The notes beneath the pieces were generated by a model. It searched no databases. It worked only from the letters and a program-made list of their open reading frames with translations, and was not told the origin of the DNA. A program made the translations under genes and the position numbers. A stretch of DNA of 64,000 nucleotides, from the NCBI GenBank assembly GCA_018857735.1, contig JABMCL010002055.1, positions 871,001 through 935,000 of the forward strand, read 5' to 3'. Origin of the DNA: Alviniconcha marisindica (Eukaryota; Mollusca; Gastropoda; Provannidae). Below, piece by piece: positions 26,237-39,700 of this stretch (the stretch's first letter is position 1; each line of letters opens with the position of its first letter).

Positions 26237-26829
26237 TTTATTAGTTGGTATAAATGTGTAATGCTGAATGGATCATCATGCACAATACAGAAAGCTTCAT
26301 TTGAAACATTTTCTGAAAAGAGGCAGTTTTTGCTGAGTCCAGAAGAAATGCATATATCATCTCATTTAAATACACACAGAAACAGTTTTGTGAAAGATCT
26401 AGTTTGTGTGTGAAGCAACAGAGTGAATTTGATCAGATAAGCACATTCACCAACAAAATAAATGATTGTTTTTTATGCCCAAGCAGCTTTGGAATTAAGT
26501 CAAGATCTGCTATAAATGTGTAAAGCTCAATGGAGGCTATCATCACTGACTATTTGAAAGACCAATTTAAAACAGCCTCCGGGAAAACTTTGACAGTTTG
26601 AAGGTGTTGCGACAGGTAAGCCTCACAGTCTCACAAACAACTAATAACAGGGAATCAAATCACATGATTTTGTTGTTGTTGCACAAGTCGAAAGAGATCT
26701 AAAACCCTGACAGAATCTTGGTCTCAGATCCCGCACACATACATCGGTCATGTCCCCTTGTCGAAGCTCAACAGCACTGTGGCTGCAAACCAAAAGGCTG
26801 TCCACCTGCACCCAGCCTTCCCCCAGGAC

Positions 26830-29800
26830 TCATTTGCGCTTCTGCACAGTGATCCAGACTTCATTCTCGGGCTGTGTGACCAGTCCATAGACCGGGCTGA
26901 CCACCTGCCCCTCCACCAGATGCACGGTGAACTTCCTGATGAGGGTAGCCACCAGGGTGGACACCGCCAGGTACACAAAGTCTCTGGCAGGGCACTGCCG
27001 CTTCCCGGCAAATCCGAATGGGCAGAATGCCAGCGCGTCTCGCTTCTTGCTGTTCTCTGCGCTGAAGCGATTGGGGTCAAACCTTTGGAAGAAATTTTGG
27101 ATTGTGATTAAAGGTGAACACAATCTGAAGGGTGGAGTTAGCTAGATGGGGGAAAAGTTGTCCATTTAGATTTCATTATCTGGGGGAGATGGTGGCAAGG
27201 GGAGGGTCTTTTCATTGTCACTGTTAGCATCTTTTGTTGTCATATTTATCATGCAAGAATAAAAATAACCAATGATCAACTGTATCTGTTAAAATGAAAC
27301 TTGCTTCTCCCACTTTTCTTCTTTAACTTTGCAAACTTTCTTCAGTTTTGAAAGCAACCCTTGACTTTCTATTTGACTGAAAGCATGCATTCAGTACAGT
27401 TTTCTCAAGGCTTTTGAGACATGTGCAATCACCCAGCCTTTGACAGGAAAAAGAGGAACACAGCAAGCATGCAACATCTTCATCTTTATGGATGGAGGAA
27501 CAGACATTACCACAGCACTTTTTTTTAAATGATAATAATAATAGCAACCATTTGTATAGTGCAGTATCTTAATGACATGGGTGAACACTGTGCTTTACAC
27601 ATGTAAAACCTCAAAAATAATAAACAGACATAATATTGTATCCCTGCACAACACACATACACATATGCACACACACACACACATGCTGTATGTATGGAAA
27701 ATGGGTAACTGGGTTAAGGAATAACAAATTATTATGAACAGTAATGTAATGGCAGCTTACTTGTTGGGCACAGGGAACACTTTCTCATCCTGCATAACAA
27801 CCCCCACAGCATGGACCACTGCCGTCTGTTCACAAAGAAGAACCATTATTGCACAGCACTCATTTTGATCTTTCACTAGTTAAACTCAGAGATAATTTAT
27901 TAGCTGATGGGGACCAGGTGAAAATCACCAGTAATATAATCAAAATGATACCCCAAAACCTCAGAACAGTTTATCATCAGCAGTATGATTTTCCAACTCA
28001 ACACCCTGATCAGCCACAACACCCTGCCCTTTGATGCAAAGGAAAAGAACTTGTCCTGATAAGAACTATTACCAGTAAAGACTCCGCTGTGAGAAAGTTG
28101 AAGGCACAGGAATACAAAGATGAAGCAGGCGAAAAGAATGACAAACACAAGATAGTAAACTACAAGACTTGCATGCTCTGGGATCATAATTATGTCCCTT
28201 TAGTCCCAGTCTTAGCAGCATGCTTCCCCTTTATTGACAATGGCACAATGAAATGAACTAGAGTGAAAGACAGAGAAGCAGAGAGAGACAGAGAATGCAT
28301 GCACAGGCCTTTAGTCCTGGCTTACATGTTTTGGAATCTTGTGTCCCCCAATCTCTGTGTCAAAGTCTTGGTAGCGTGCTGTCCACGGAATGACAACAGC
28401 GCAGCGCAATGACTCCTCCAACACCTGTCGCAGGAATCTGTAATATTAGAAACAAAACTGATTTTGTCTTCATCAATGTGGCATCATGACCAGCTGGCAC
28501 TTCTAATGACATGCTCTCAGGTATTCAATGTTTCCCAGGGTGTACAGCTAGGATTCTGGCTCATTTGTAGGTCTACCTCCTCCCAACTCTTTCTAAGCAA
28601 TAGAGCCTTTTCTACATAAACTCTAATACCTGTTAATACAGGGGACAATCTTGTAGTGTTGCTGAGTTTTCAAGTAAGTATTTTCTGTAGTCCATCTGTG
28701 GACTGTAAGTATAGATTACAAATACAATTCAGTCAAAAACACATTACTATCCCTGTTTTACATGTGCCATCCTCTCACCCAATGGAATGCATTTGTCAAT
28801 GTAGAACAACATACACCAGCTGACCCCTAAAATGTTCAGAAATGGAACACTACAACTATCCATGTTACAGCCAGTATATGAAAATGTTTCCTCTCATCCA
28901 CTCAAGCCTGAGCACAGATAAACAAAAACATTTCCAAGCACAATAAAAAGCAAAATCTTTCATCCACATTTTTTCATGCATGCCATACTTAAGCTTGAGA
29001 ACGGTGCTAGGGTGAAAATCCCCAGAAGCCTTGAATTCATGCAGGAGCTCAGAGTACAACTGGTCCTGGACACTGGGGTGACTGGCCAGGAAATAGAAAC
29101 ACCACGTCAGCACTGAAACACAACCACAGCATGTGTCCATGACAATAGGGCTTCACTGGCCGAGTGACTGGCCAGGAAATAGAAACACCAGTCAACACTG
29201 AAACACAACCACAGATGTGCCCAACAATAGGGCCTGCACTGGCCGAGTGACTGGCCAGGAAATAGAAACACCACGTCAGCACTGAAACACAACCACAGCA
29301 TGTGTACATGACAATAGGGCTTCACTGGCCGAGTGACTGGCCAGGAAATAGAAACACCACGTCAGCATTGAAACATAACCACAGAATGTGTACATGACAA
29401 TAGGGCTTCACTGGCCGAGTGACTGGCCAGGAAATAGAAACACCACATCAGCATTGAAACACAACCACAGCATGTGTACACGACAATAGGGCTTCCCTGG
29501 CTGGGTGACTAGCCAGGAAACAGAAACACCACGTCAGCACTGAAACACAACCACAGTAGCCCTGAAACACAACCACAGCTTGTGTACAAGACAATAGGGC
29601 TTCACTGGCTGGGATGAAGCACTGAAACACAACCAGAGTATGTGCACATGACAATAGGGCTTCACTGGCTGGGTGACTGGGAAGGAAATAGAAACACCAC
29701 GTCAGCACTGAAACACAACCACAGCATGTGTACACATCAATAGGGCTGCCCTGCCAAGGAATAGATAGACTGGTAAACAGAATGAATCACAGTGCTTGTT

Positions 29801-32800
29801 GTTTTAATTTGGATTAATACAAGACATTTCAAACAATAAATAATGTCAAACAAACAACACATTCATGACTGAAACATGGGAAAATAACAGAAGATAAATG
29901 ACCACAGATAAAAATAATGTCATATAATAATTAACGATAGCACAATCAAACCATACAAAACCACCACCACCATGACAATAGCAGAAGCAGCAGCAACAGT
30001 AACAGCAACAACAATGTCGTGCTCTCACTAGTGATTGGGAAGACATCGATGATCACTGCTCAGCAGTATGTACATTTCTGAGCTTGCGTGCAAGTCCATA
30101 GTGTACAAGCTATGAAAAATTGGCAGCTTCCATGGAGAAGATATGGTGCTGAGGTGTGAAAAAACGATGGGATACACCCAAACGCACTCACAGCTAGAAA
30201 TGCGAGGAATACCACTGAGGATGTAGGTCAAGCAGTCGCCAACTTGAGCCTCCTTGTCGTTTCTGTGAGCAGCTATGATGTGGTCAACAGTCAGCTCCTC
30301 TTTCATGCCCCGTTTGTTCTTCTTCCTGTGGTCCAGTGCTCGGACCATAACTGCTCGCATGGCCTTCAGTGCTGCACACACCAATGCAAGTCTGTGGTAA
30401 GAAAGATCTGACCCGTCGTCATGACGGCACTCACACACCAGAGGTAAACTTGTCATTAAAATAAGATCATTATTTATTGTCCTGTAAAAGGAAATTTGCT
30501 TTGAAACATGCCATTAATCTAACATGTAAATAAAAAATTCAAACTGAACGTAGGATAATACAACGTAGGACAAATATACATTAAACTTTTCTTTTTAAAT
30601 GTGAACGTAACACTTTTTACAAAAAGCCTGCAACAAGTTAACATGTAACTGGCATCCCTAACTGTTAGGATTTAAGTGTAAAACTGCTTCCTCCAGAAAA
30701 AAAAATTCACAAATGAGTCGACAGAAGATGAAAAACTAACTAGCAAATCATTCTGCAGGCTGATGAAACAATTGTATAGATATCAAGTAAACTCCTGTGT
30801 TCTGTTTTCCAGCACAGGGTGGCTCTTATTCATTCTATACAACTGGCAGAGCATTTAAAATAATGCACCATCTATCTGCCCCACATGATGTGGAATGAAA
30901 AAGTTACCTGTATCAAACACCTGTCCCCTGGGGCTTTGAGCTGAGGGAATCTCCGGGTCACGGGCACGATGTTCCAGTTCTGACCACACCTGAAGCCAAA
31001 AGATAATCATCATAATGTCAGTAGAGTTCGGACCCCACCTGAAGCCAACAGATAATGTCAGTAGAGTTTGGACTTCACCTGAAGCCAACAGATAATGTCA
31101 GCAGAGTTTGGACCCCACCTGAAGCCAACAGATAATGTTAGTAGAGTATGGACCCCACCTGAAGCCAACAGATAATGTCAGTAGAGTTTGGACTTCACCT
31201 GAAGCCAACAGATAATGTCAGCAGAGTTTGGACCCCACCTGAAGCCAACAGATAATGTTAGTAGAGTATGGACCCCACCTGAAGCCAACAGATAATGTTA
31301 GTAGAGTTTGGGCCCCACCTGAAGCCAACAGATAATGTCAGCAGAGTTTGGACCCCACCTGAAGCCAACAGATAATGTTGGTAGAGTTTGGACCCCACCT
31401 GAAGCCAATAGATAATGTTAGTAGAGTTTGGACCCCACCTGAAGCCAACAGATAATGTTAGTAGAGTCTGGACCCCACCTGAAGCCAACAGATAATGTTG
31501 GTAGAGTTTGGACCCCACCTGAAGCCAGTAGATGTCAGTAGGGTTCGGACCACACCTGAAGCCAAAAGGTAATGTCAATAGAGCTCTGACACATCTGAAT
31601 TTGACAATTCATGTCAGTGCATGGCATTCCAGTTCTGATTACAACTCTGAAAACAAAAACTACAACAGGTAATGTCTGTACAGGGTGCTCAGAACAGGTA
31701 ATGTCACTGAATAGTCCAGTTCTGGCCACACCATAAACCAACAGGTAATGTTAGTTACCATGTCAGACCACACCTGAAACCAGCCAGAAATATCACTGTG
31801 CCCATTGCCCAAGTTCCAGTTGCGTTAAGCTGTACTGAATAGTTGAGCATGTCTACTAGCATGATAAGTAGCTTACACCAGCAAGTTAACAGGTCAGGCC
31901 AAAGAATGACACACATCAAGGTTTGGCTTCAACTCCAAACAGCAAATCACATGACCACAATCATGCAAGCTCATAAAAATTCAAATTGTACCAGATTTAA
32001 AGTTACTACTGCCACAAAACCGTTGGAGCATAAGACAGAATACACATTTGTTAGTGATGTTTCAAAAGCATACCCCCAACCCTTACCCCCGAACACACTC
32101 ATGCTCTTACTTGATCAAAACTGTGCTTGAAGGCAAGTACTTCCTTGTCGTCAGTGAAGTAAGACCCCATGATGCACTGTAGAACTGCCTTGGTGGCGAA
32201 AGCTGTCATGTACTCATGCAAGGCAATGTGCTCCTCCTTCACTAAGGACCCCCACTTGCTAGCCATGTCTGTTGATATCTGCAGTGAACGAATTGTTTTT
32301 TTAATAGGTACAGGGAATACCAGTGCACGTACACACATGGAGGGGCAGCAAGTTGTATTAACCCTTTCATTACTACTGACAGCGACAAGGAGCATCAGCT
32401 TGTATTGTTGTAATGAAAATGCTGCTGGTGCTGAGTGGTGACTTGTAATGAGAATGCTACTGGTCCTGAGTGGCGACTTGTAGTCACAATGCCTGGTGCC
32501 AAGCAGCGACTTGTAACAAGAATGTTGCTGGTGCCAAGCAGTGACTTGTAATGAGAATGTTGCTGGTGCCAAGCAGTGACTTGTAATGAGAATATTGCTG
32601 GTGCCAAGCAGTGACTTGTAATGAGAATGTTGCTGGTGCCAAGCAGTGACTTGTAAGGAGAATACTGCTGGTGCCAAGCAGTGACTTGCAATGAGAATGT
32701 TGCTGGTGCCAAGCAGTGACTTGTAATGAGAATGTTGCTGGTGCCAAGCAGTGACTTGCAATGAGAATGTTGCTGGTGCCAAGCAGTGACTTGTAAGGAG

Positions 32801-34021
32801 AATACTGCTGGTGCCAAGCAATGACTTGTAATGAGAATGTTGCTGGTGCCAAGCAGTGACTTGTAATGAGAATGTTACTGGTGCCAAGCAGTGACTTGTA
32901 ATGAGAATGTTACTGGTGCCAAGCAGTGACTTGTAATGAGAATGCTACTGGTGCCAAGCAGTGACTTGTAATGAGAATGTTGCTGGTGCCAAGCAGTGAC
33001 TTGTAAGGAGAATACTGCTGGTGCCAAGCAGTGACTTGTTATGAGAATGTTACTGGTGCCAAGCAGTGACTTGTTATGAGAATGTTACTGGTGCCACGCA
33101 GTGGCTTGGGTCAATAGAGTTACTAATCTTCTTGAATCCTTTGTGTCTTCACTGCACAGCAGACATCAGTCACAAACTACTGCACTAGGGGAGATTTTGT
33201 TTAAAATTCAAAACTGGGTACAGGTTTTCTTTCTGCAAAAGTACATACATGCATTCACCGTTCCAAACAAAACTATTACTTTTTTTATTCCTCAAACATG
33301 CACATGATTTTGGAATGACATTAAATTTCAGTGGATATTTAAAATATATATATATAAAAGAATAACATCACTCGTTCAGAATCACATGCAGCATGTCACA
33401 TGAGCACAGTGGCTCTGATCTAGAGCAGAGAACAGCACTATATAAAAGCAATCAATAATAATCATAATCTCTGACTTGCCAATGTGTACAATTGTTTTTA
33501 AGTGAAGTCCCTCCCCTCCATCCCCACCCACAAACGAAAAAAAGAAAAGAAAAAAGGAAACAACATTTGCATTGTTTCAGATCACAATTGATACTTTGCC
33601 ATAGTAGCTTTTTTTCACCAAGCCGTTCAGTAAAATGAAGCGCTTTTATTATAGAAGCCGTCTGTATATATTTTACTTAGTTCATGCTCATGTTGCTTTG
33701 CATTACTCTGTCCTTCCTTAGCAAAGTGTGCAACCTACCTTATGGAGCTGCCCAGAATAGAGGTCAAGGTTTTCATGTTGGAGACTGTAGTCAAACAACT
33801 GGCGACGGGCTCGACCCTCAGCTCCATTCAGGAACAGTATGCTGTTAACGCCAAACACTGGGGTGACAATGCGGTAAAGGTCCCCTGAAGCACAACAGTT
33901 AACATTTAGGACAAGGTAGGGTTCACTGAGCGCATACACACACAAGAAAACAATCAGGTATGTATGTTAATTAAGTGTGTGCACGCCTGCATCCATATAC
34001 CCAACCACACACATCCATGCA

Positions 34022-34072
<51 letters not shown>

Positions 34073-36637
34073 ACACACACCAGCAACCTTGAAAACATTA
34101 AAAAATGTAGAAGAAGAAAAATAAGGCAGCTGAAAAACCAAATAATTTAAACTATAGTAAAAGTGCCACAGAACAGAGTACTGGCCATGGCTGATCACAG
34201 TGAGTCATAAAACAAACATGGGGGCAGAGAGCAAACACATGCAGCATTCTTCCAAATTGCTGAGCTGTGGGAAGGGGAGCAGTGGTGCCATATTCAGGCA
34301 ACTTAAAAAAAGCTTGGCACAATGGCGAAGACCGTACCAAGCTATTACTTAACAGCTGTGTTACCAAACTGGATCAGCTAAAATTCTGTTAACTAAAAGG
34401 AAATCGAATCCAGCTTTCAATGATGTAGAAAGAGCAGAATCATTGTGAGTGTGTTTGTGTGTTAAATTAAAGGATGTCTGCATGAGTGTGTGTGTGCGTG
34501 TGTGTGTGTGTGTGTGTGTATTTGTGTGTACATGTGTAAATATGTGTTCTAATCTGTGTACCGACCTGGGCGATCAAAGACATTGGTGTGCTGCTTGAAG
34601 AGACCAGGGGAGGCAATGCTGACCACAGATTCCTCACCAATCCAGAAGGACACAATGGGGCCCAAGTCTTCATGCAGATTCTGCAGGAATTGGTGTAGAC
34701 TGCCTGCGCGCTGGATATCAACCAGGTTGCCATCTCTAAACACACACACAGGCCACTAGCACATTTAAACTAGCAGAACCCTGCACAAGTTTCACAATCA
34801 TCTCTTGCCAAAACAGATCACTAGGTCTCAGAAACCATGGCAAAATGTTCCTAACTCATACAATACCCATACTATATATATATATATACATAAGATATGA
34901 ATATATATAATTAAACATTCTGTAGGTTTGTGTGTAGACATAACTACATATTATCAGTAACACTACACCCAACAGTAGCAATGATATATCAGATGTGTTC
35001 CACTTCCAGTTTCTGCAGGATGATGTGTATTACACATTTACAGACCAATAATATTGCTGCCTGCAGTAAAAACTAACTGTTATTAAGTGGTTTTCATACC
35101 ACTATCTGTACTATTCATAAAAAATAAATCAAGACAAAACCCAAACTGTTGGCATTTTGGCTTCTTTATCCATACTACTACTAGTTAAGTTACTCATATA
35201 TATCTTAACATTATAACAACAAGCCACTGTTATGAAAGATGGCTGTAGTGTACTGCTGGCTACGTACTGGCCATTGAAGTCTAGTTTTGGGTTGTACTAA
35301 TTATATATGGTGAAAAAAATGGCTCAATTTTTATTTTATTTTTAAATGTGTAATTGTACATTTAACAAATGATTAAGTACTGTGAACTAACTGGATCAAA
35401 ATGCATTTTTATTTGGTCAACAGTCATCATCAAAACATCTCTATGTTTAAGTATTGCACATTAGACCAAAGCTTTTTTCATATGACTGCAATGCACACAC
35501 ACGCACACATAACTTCTGCCTAACCAGCATACTGATTTAGACTGAAAAATAAACACAGAAAAAGAAAATGATGATGGTGAAGTTAGTGCATGATCTGTAA
35601 ACAGGTGCATTATAAAAAAAGTTTTTGAAGCAGACTAAATTATATTGTTGACTACTGTATTATAAGACTAAGAGTAACTTGTAAGACAGTAAGAGGGATG
35701 ATGCAATCAAGTTGCTTAAAAATAATCAATGGCAATGCTACTTGCTACTGCTAGATCTATACAAGTACTGGAAATGTCTGATGGTAATTCACTATCATAA
35801 TTTCATATTTTTATAAAATAATGAATGATGTTGTTTATGACATCCACAAACATAATTTATATAAATCATAAGTTAAAACCTTAATCAAGTTAATGATTAT
35901 GTGTATCATCAAGTAAACACAAAAATTACAAATGTCAAGTGCTGACTGTTTGACACCAGCTAAACCACAAAACTAAAGGGCAGTTATGAAGAAAGCTCAC
36001 TGTGCTGAAGTGCTGTCTAAACCAGGTATTGTTGAAATCCTCCTGGAGGACTGAAAAATAGAGAGAAAAATGCAGATAGTTCAGCAAAATAAATAATGTA
36101 CTGTTGATTTTGATACTGCTGAACTGAGACCTAATATATATATGCACTGTGCAAACATCTTGTAGGCTTAGCACTAATCTTCAATAATCAGCATTATCAT
36201 TATCAGCATCACCCTACATATATATATATATTCTACAAAAGTCAATGCACCATTTTATTTTTAATTATCAACTTGATGATCAAGAGACCAATACCATCTG
36301 ACCCTTCTGTAAAATGAGTGCATTAAAATATATGTATGCATTATCGTTGGATGAGCGGATGCAAGATTTTAAAACCAAGTTTTTGACGCAGGACTATAAC
36401 CGCAAACATTCTCCGATGATGCGATGAACCATTTAAAACAAATCGATCCAGCCCCAACTTGAAGTTAGAAGCGAATCAAGAAGGGGAGTTTTGGGCTAAA
36501 GTGAGAATAATAACAGCATTTTTTTAAACTCCCCATTTTGTCACTTGCTGCAATCTCTTACATACCGGGTACATATAAATCACAGCAATAATAAGAACAA
36601 CGACGACAGTAACCGCAAATATGACAAAGTCCAGCAT
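26830..36637 (-). CDS. CYP20A1: Cytochrome P450 20A1 (complete, 11 coding exons, 485 codons)
   Basis: Exons, all phase-consistent: 36637..36566, 36050..36001, 34735..34566, 33884..33739, 32278..32111, 30989..30908, 30407..30192, 29112..28989, 28437..28326, 27825..27761, 27082..26830 (stop TGA). The product starts MLDFVIFAVTVVVVLII, an N-terminal ER anchor. It has STIPGL (about residue 30), GSLHQFL and GPIVSFWIG in exon 3, VWSELEH opening exon 6, the K-helix ExxR as EESLR (351-354), the FDPNRF meander, and the heme loop FCPFGFAGKRQC with Cys432 as thiolate ligand. It ends near EVWITVQKRK. The I-helix region (YILSGIPRISS) lacks the usual acidic-Thr pair, and the heme loop has Gly where most P450s have Phe. 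Both are, from memory, traits of the CYP20 orphan family. Human CYP20A1 is 462 residues, so length fits. Introns 5 and 7 end in minisatellites that copy the splice acceptor. Confidence 0.95.
29045..29750. repeat. Minisatellite over the CYP20A1 exon 8 acceptor, about 86-bp unit, 8-9 copies
   Basis: On the minus strand each unit contains TGTGGTTGTGTTTCAG, the exon 8 acceptor, followed by up to about 40 nt of exon 8 (reading LTWCFYFLASH), then ATTGTC(A/G)TG(T/C)ACA. The true exon is the copy nearest 29112. Some left-hand copies are shortened and one has a compact duplicate of the acceptor at about 29562. Confidence 0.9.
30985..31572. repeat. Minisatellite over the CYP20A1 exon 6 acceptor, 40-bp unit, about 15 copies
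   Basis: Minus-strand unit: TTATCTGTTGGCTTCAG then GTGGGGTCCAAACTC. The true exon 6 acceptor is TTTTGGCTTCAG followed by GTGTGGTCAGAACTG, so every unit reproduces the acceptor and a diverged start of exon 6. Period is exactly 40 bp through most of the array. Loose diverged units continue to about 31790. Confidence 0.92.
32400..33112. repeat. Minisatellite, 35-bp unit, about 20 copies, CYP20A1 intron 4
   Basis: Unit GTGCCAAGCAGTGACTTGTA then ATGAGAATGTTGCTG. It starts about 120 bp upstream (minus-strand sense) of the exon 5 acceptor and is not part of it. On the minus strand units end CTTGGCACCAG, so weak AG sites recur. A 262-codon open frame here joins the array to exon 5 and is an artefact. 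Confidence 0.92.
33385..33472 (+). mobile_element. SINE family A 3'-tail fragment
   Basis: Contains CTAGAGCAGAGAACAGCACT, ATATAAAAGCAATCAATAAT and an (AAT)n end, matching the tail of the SINE at 50041..50520. It lies in CYP20A1 intron 4. Confidence 0.65.
34024..34070. repeat. (AT)n microsatellite
   Basis: About 23 AT units flanked by CACC and CCAC. Self-complementary; intron 3 of CYP20A1. Confidence 0.95.
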
Positions 36638-36747
36638 TTTCACAACAGTACGCTTGGCTTTCCTGTTTTCCGTCTGCTCAAAGCACTTCCGCCCACATCA
36701 CTGCAAGGGAGACCATGCTGACAGTACCCGTGTCGACTGCAACAAAA
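36638..36747. promoter_or_regulatory. Compact bidirectional promoter between CYP20A1 and NSMCE4A
   Basis: Only 110 bp separate the CYP20A1 ATG (minus, 36637) from the preferred NSMCE4A ATG (plus, 36748), and 77 bp from an upstream in-frame ATG at 36715. No TATA box is visible. The interval includes TTCCGCCC and TTCCTGTTTTCC, which could be ETS- or SP-like sites (inference). Transcription start sites of both genes must lie here or inside the partner gene's first exon. Confidence 0.7.
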
Positions 36748-39700
36748 ATGGCGGGGAGACGGCAACGACCACAACAGGAAGAAATGGAAACAGAAGAGAT
36801 GGATGTGGAGGACTTGGAGAAGCTGGTTCGCGAGCACGAACAACAGCGGCCATCAGAAGAGGAAAGGAGGGCACTTAGAAATTTACACACCGAAATAAGA
36901 GAAGAACTGATAGGTGAAAGTTGTTCTTAAGTTTCACTTTCTTGATTCATCAGGTAGATTTGCACACATCTTCATCTTGATTTTATACGTCGCAGGACAT
37001 AGCTGTAGGTATAGATGCGACGGGGGAGGCGGGGGTGTTAGATGTGCTTGGGGTGGCGATTAGTCGTCTGAAGTCCTCTTGAAAGTGTGGGGGCCTTTAC
37101 CTGGTCGTCACTGAGGTGGTTCCAGTCGTTGGCGATGCGGATGAAAAAGGTGTTCTTGCGCTGCTCGGTATTTGAGTGACGGACTGGGAAGGGTTTGGAG
37201 TTCAGGGTTGCTTGTCTGTTTATGATGTTCTTTACTGTAAAATCTTGGAGTTTGGTGTCTTTTGTTCAGTTCGAGTTCATTGTTGCTTTACGTTCACAGT
37301 GATCGTACGGAGTGTTACTGTTACAGTGTTAGGGACGGGGAGCCTAGGACGGCAACTTCGACCTGTAGTTGTAGTTTCACACAGCTGGTGAATAGTTTCA
37401 CACAGCTGCTGAGCTCTGATCGTCTTTTGTTCGCTGGCAGGGGTTTTAAGAACTGGTCGATCGGCATGGCCAGTACGAGCCCCTCAACCACCTTGTACTT
37501 GTTAAAACTAAGAGGGCAGAGGCATTGTTGTTTGTGTCGGTCCAGCAGGGTAGGGAGGTCTAGTTTATGGAACATTTTGGTGATGCAGCCTGGAGCATTT
37601 TGGTGACACATGGCTTCAGAATGGGTACCTCAGGTTCTTATGAATCTCAGTTTTGCCATCAGGTTTTGCAATTCCAAATTTTAATTTGCTCAGTTACTGT
37701 TTTGATTTTGTTTTGCTAAACCGAAATATCAAGAATAGCATTAGCTAATTAATAGCACTTTATTTGGGGGAAGTGGGGGTGCTTTTCCTGTCAAACACTG
37801 AACAGTCAAGTGACGACAGTCATTTAATTTTTGTGGACTTGATCAGTGGCTGGATGTCGTATGCTTATGGTAACTTGGAGAAGGTAATAATTTCTGTTAA
37901 GACGAGATTCCTTTAGACCTTGGAGTTGGACATGGAACTGGATCGTAAGGTGGATTCCAAGCTTCAGATTAAAAAAGTTTTATTCATGAAATGGGGGGGG
38001 GGGGATCCTTGTTGAATGTGAGTAACAGATTTAAAAAAAGAAGACTCTTATTGTTTTAGACTTAAGTAGTGATAATTTAATCAGCTAATGGGGAAAAGAA
38101 AAGGATTCTACCTAAGCCCTTTTTAAATTTCAGTGTGACCAACCATATATCATACTAGTTTATTATTTCATAACTGGTTTTTACTTTTACTTTCAGCAAA
38201 TCGTGATGACATAACAGGAGAAACTCTACAAAATGCCCTTGAGAAAATTGAACAAAACTTTGCAAGAGGTGAGTTTCCATAATTTCCAAGTCTGTTATTT
38301 GCGAAGATGTTGATAATTGTTTCGTTTTTGTTGTTGTTGTCATTAATAGTTTTATTACTCAGTTATAATTTTTATATATATATTTAAAAAAAAAACTTAT
38401 CAATTAGCACTTTATCATTTACAATACTTATTGTCTTTCTTATTATGTCAGTTCTTTTGTGATTCCTGGCCTGTGACTAATGTGTTACAACTAATAGTAA
38501 TGCAAGCAACTACAAGTAAGTTACACTTTTAAAGCTGCTCACCCAAACATGAATCTCCCCAACTCCCCCTCCCTAGCCTCCCCCCCCCCTTAAAACAGTT
38601 AAAGCTGCTCACCCAAACATGAATCTCCCCACTCCCCCCCCCCCCCCCACCACTTTAAAAAGTTAAAGCTGCTCACCCAAACATGAATATCCCCAACTCC
38701 CCTCCCTAGCCTCCCCCACCCTCCCTTTTAAAACAGTTAAAGGTTAAAGCTGCTCACCCATACATGAATCTCCCCAACTACCCCCCCCCCAAACCCTCCT
38801 CCCCCACCCCCACCTTTTTAAAACAGTTAAAGCTGCCACCCATACATGATCTCCCAACTCCCTCTCCCTAGCCCCCCCCCCCCCCCCCCTTTAAAACATT
38901 TAAAGGTTAAAGCTGCTCACCCAACATAATCTCCCCAACTCCCCTCCCTAGCTCCCCCCCCCCCTTTTAAAACAGTTAAAGGTTAAAGCTGCTTACCCAA
39001 ACATGAATCCCCAACTCCCCCTCCCTAGCCTGACACCCCCCCCCCCCCCCCCCCGACATTTAAAACAGTTAAAGCTGCTCACCCATACATGAATTTTCCC
39101 AACTCCCATCCCACCTAGCCTCTGCCTCCCCCCACCCCAAAAAAAAAAAGTTAGAAATGGAACAGTGGAAAATTACGTGATTTAAAGACAGGTCAGACTT
39201 GCATGCTCTCATGAACCAGGTAGTCACTGTAGTGTCAGCTTTGAGGAGAATCACTGATTCATTACCACAGGTGAGAGAGACACACAAGAGGAGAAATGCA
39301 GCAACAGAATGACCATGGCATCAGCATACTAGTTATTATTACTCAATAATAATGGAAAGTGTTAAAGCACCTATCCTGTGGCTTAAAGTTAAAGTGTTGA
39401 ACAATACAAACATAATATAAGTTTAGAACACACATGTACATGTATATATATCGAGCTAAAGATTGTTATTACTGTTATTAATTTAGCAAACAACTAACAT
39501 ACATGTACACATCAACGCATGTAGACAACATTGTTCAAACAAGAGTGACTGGTTGCAACACACACAGAGATCAAACACACACACTCACACACACCCACAC
39601 CCATGAATACAATATATGCACACACATACTGACACAGTGTCCCAAATCTCAGGAGGAATGACTGCATACAACACACACAGAGGTCAAGCACACACACCCA

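Noticed and set aside
32099..32887. 262-codon minus-strand open frame
   Set aside because: It joins the 35-bp intronic array to the real CYP20A1 exon 5. A clear acceptor (TTCACTGCAG) at 32279 and matching phases show that only 32278..32111 is coding.
36621..36930. Alternative open frames over the NSMCE4A first exon
   Set aside because: They are shadows. The frame beginning at 36748 alone joins exon 2 in phase and matches the NSE4 family.
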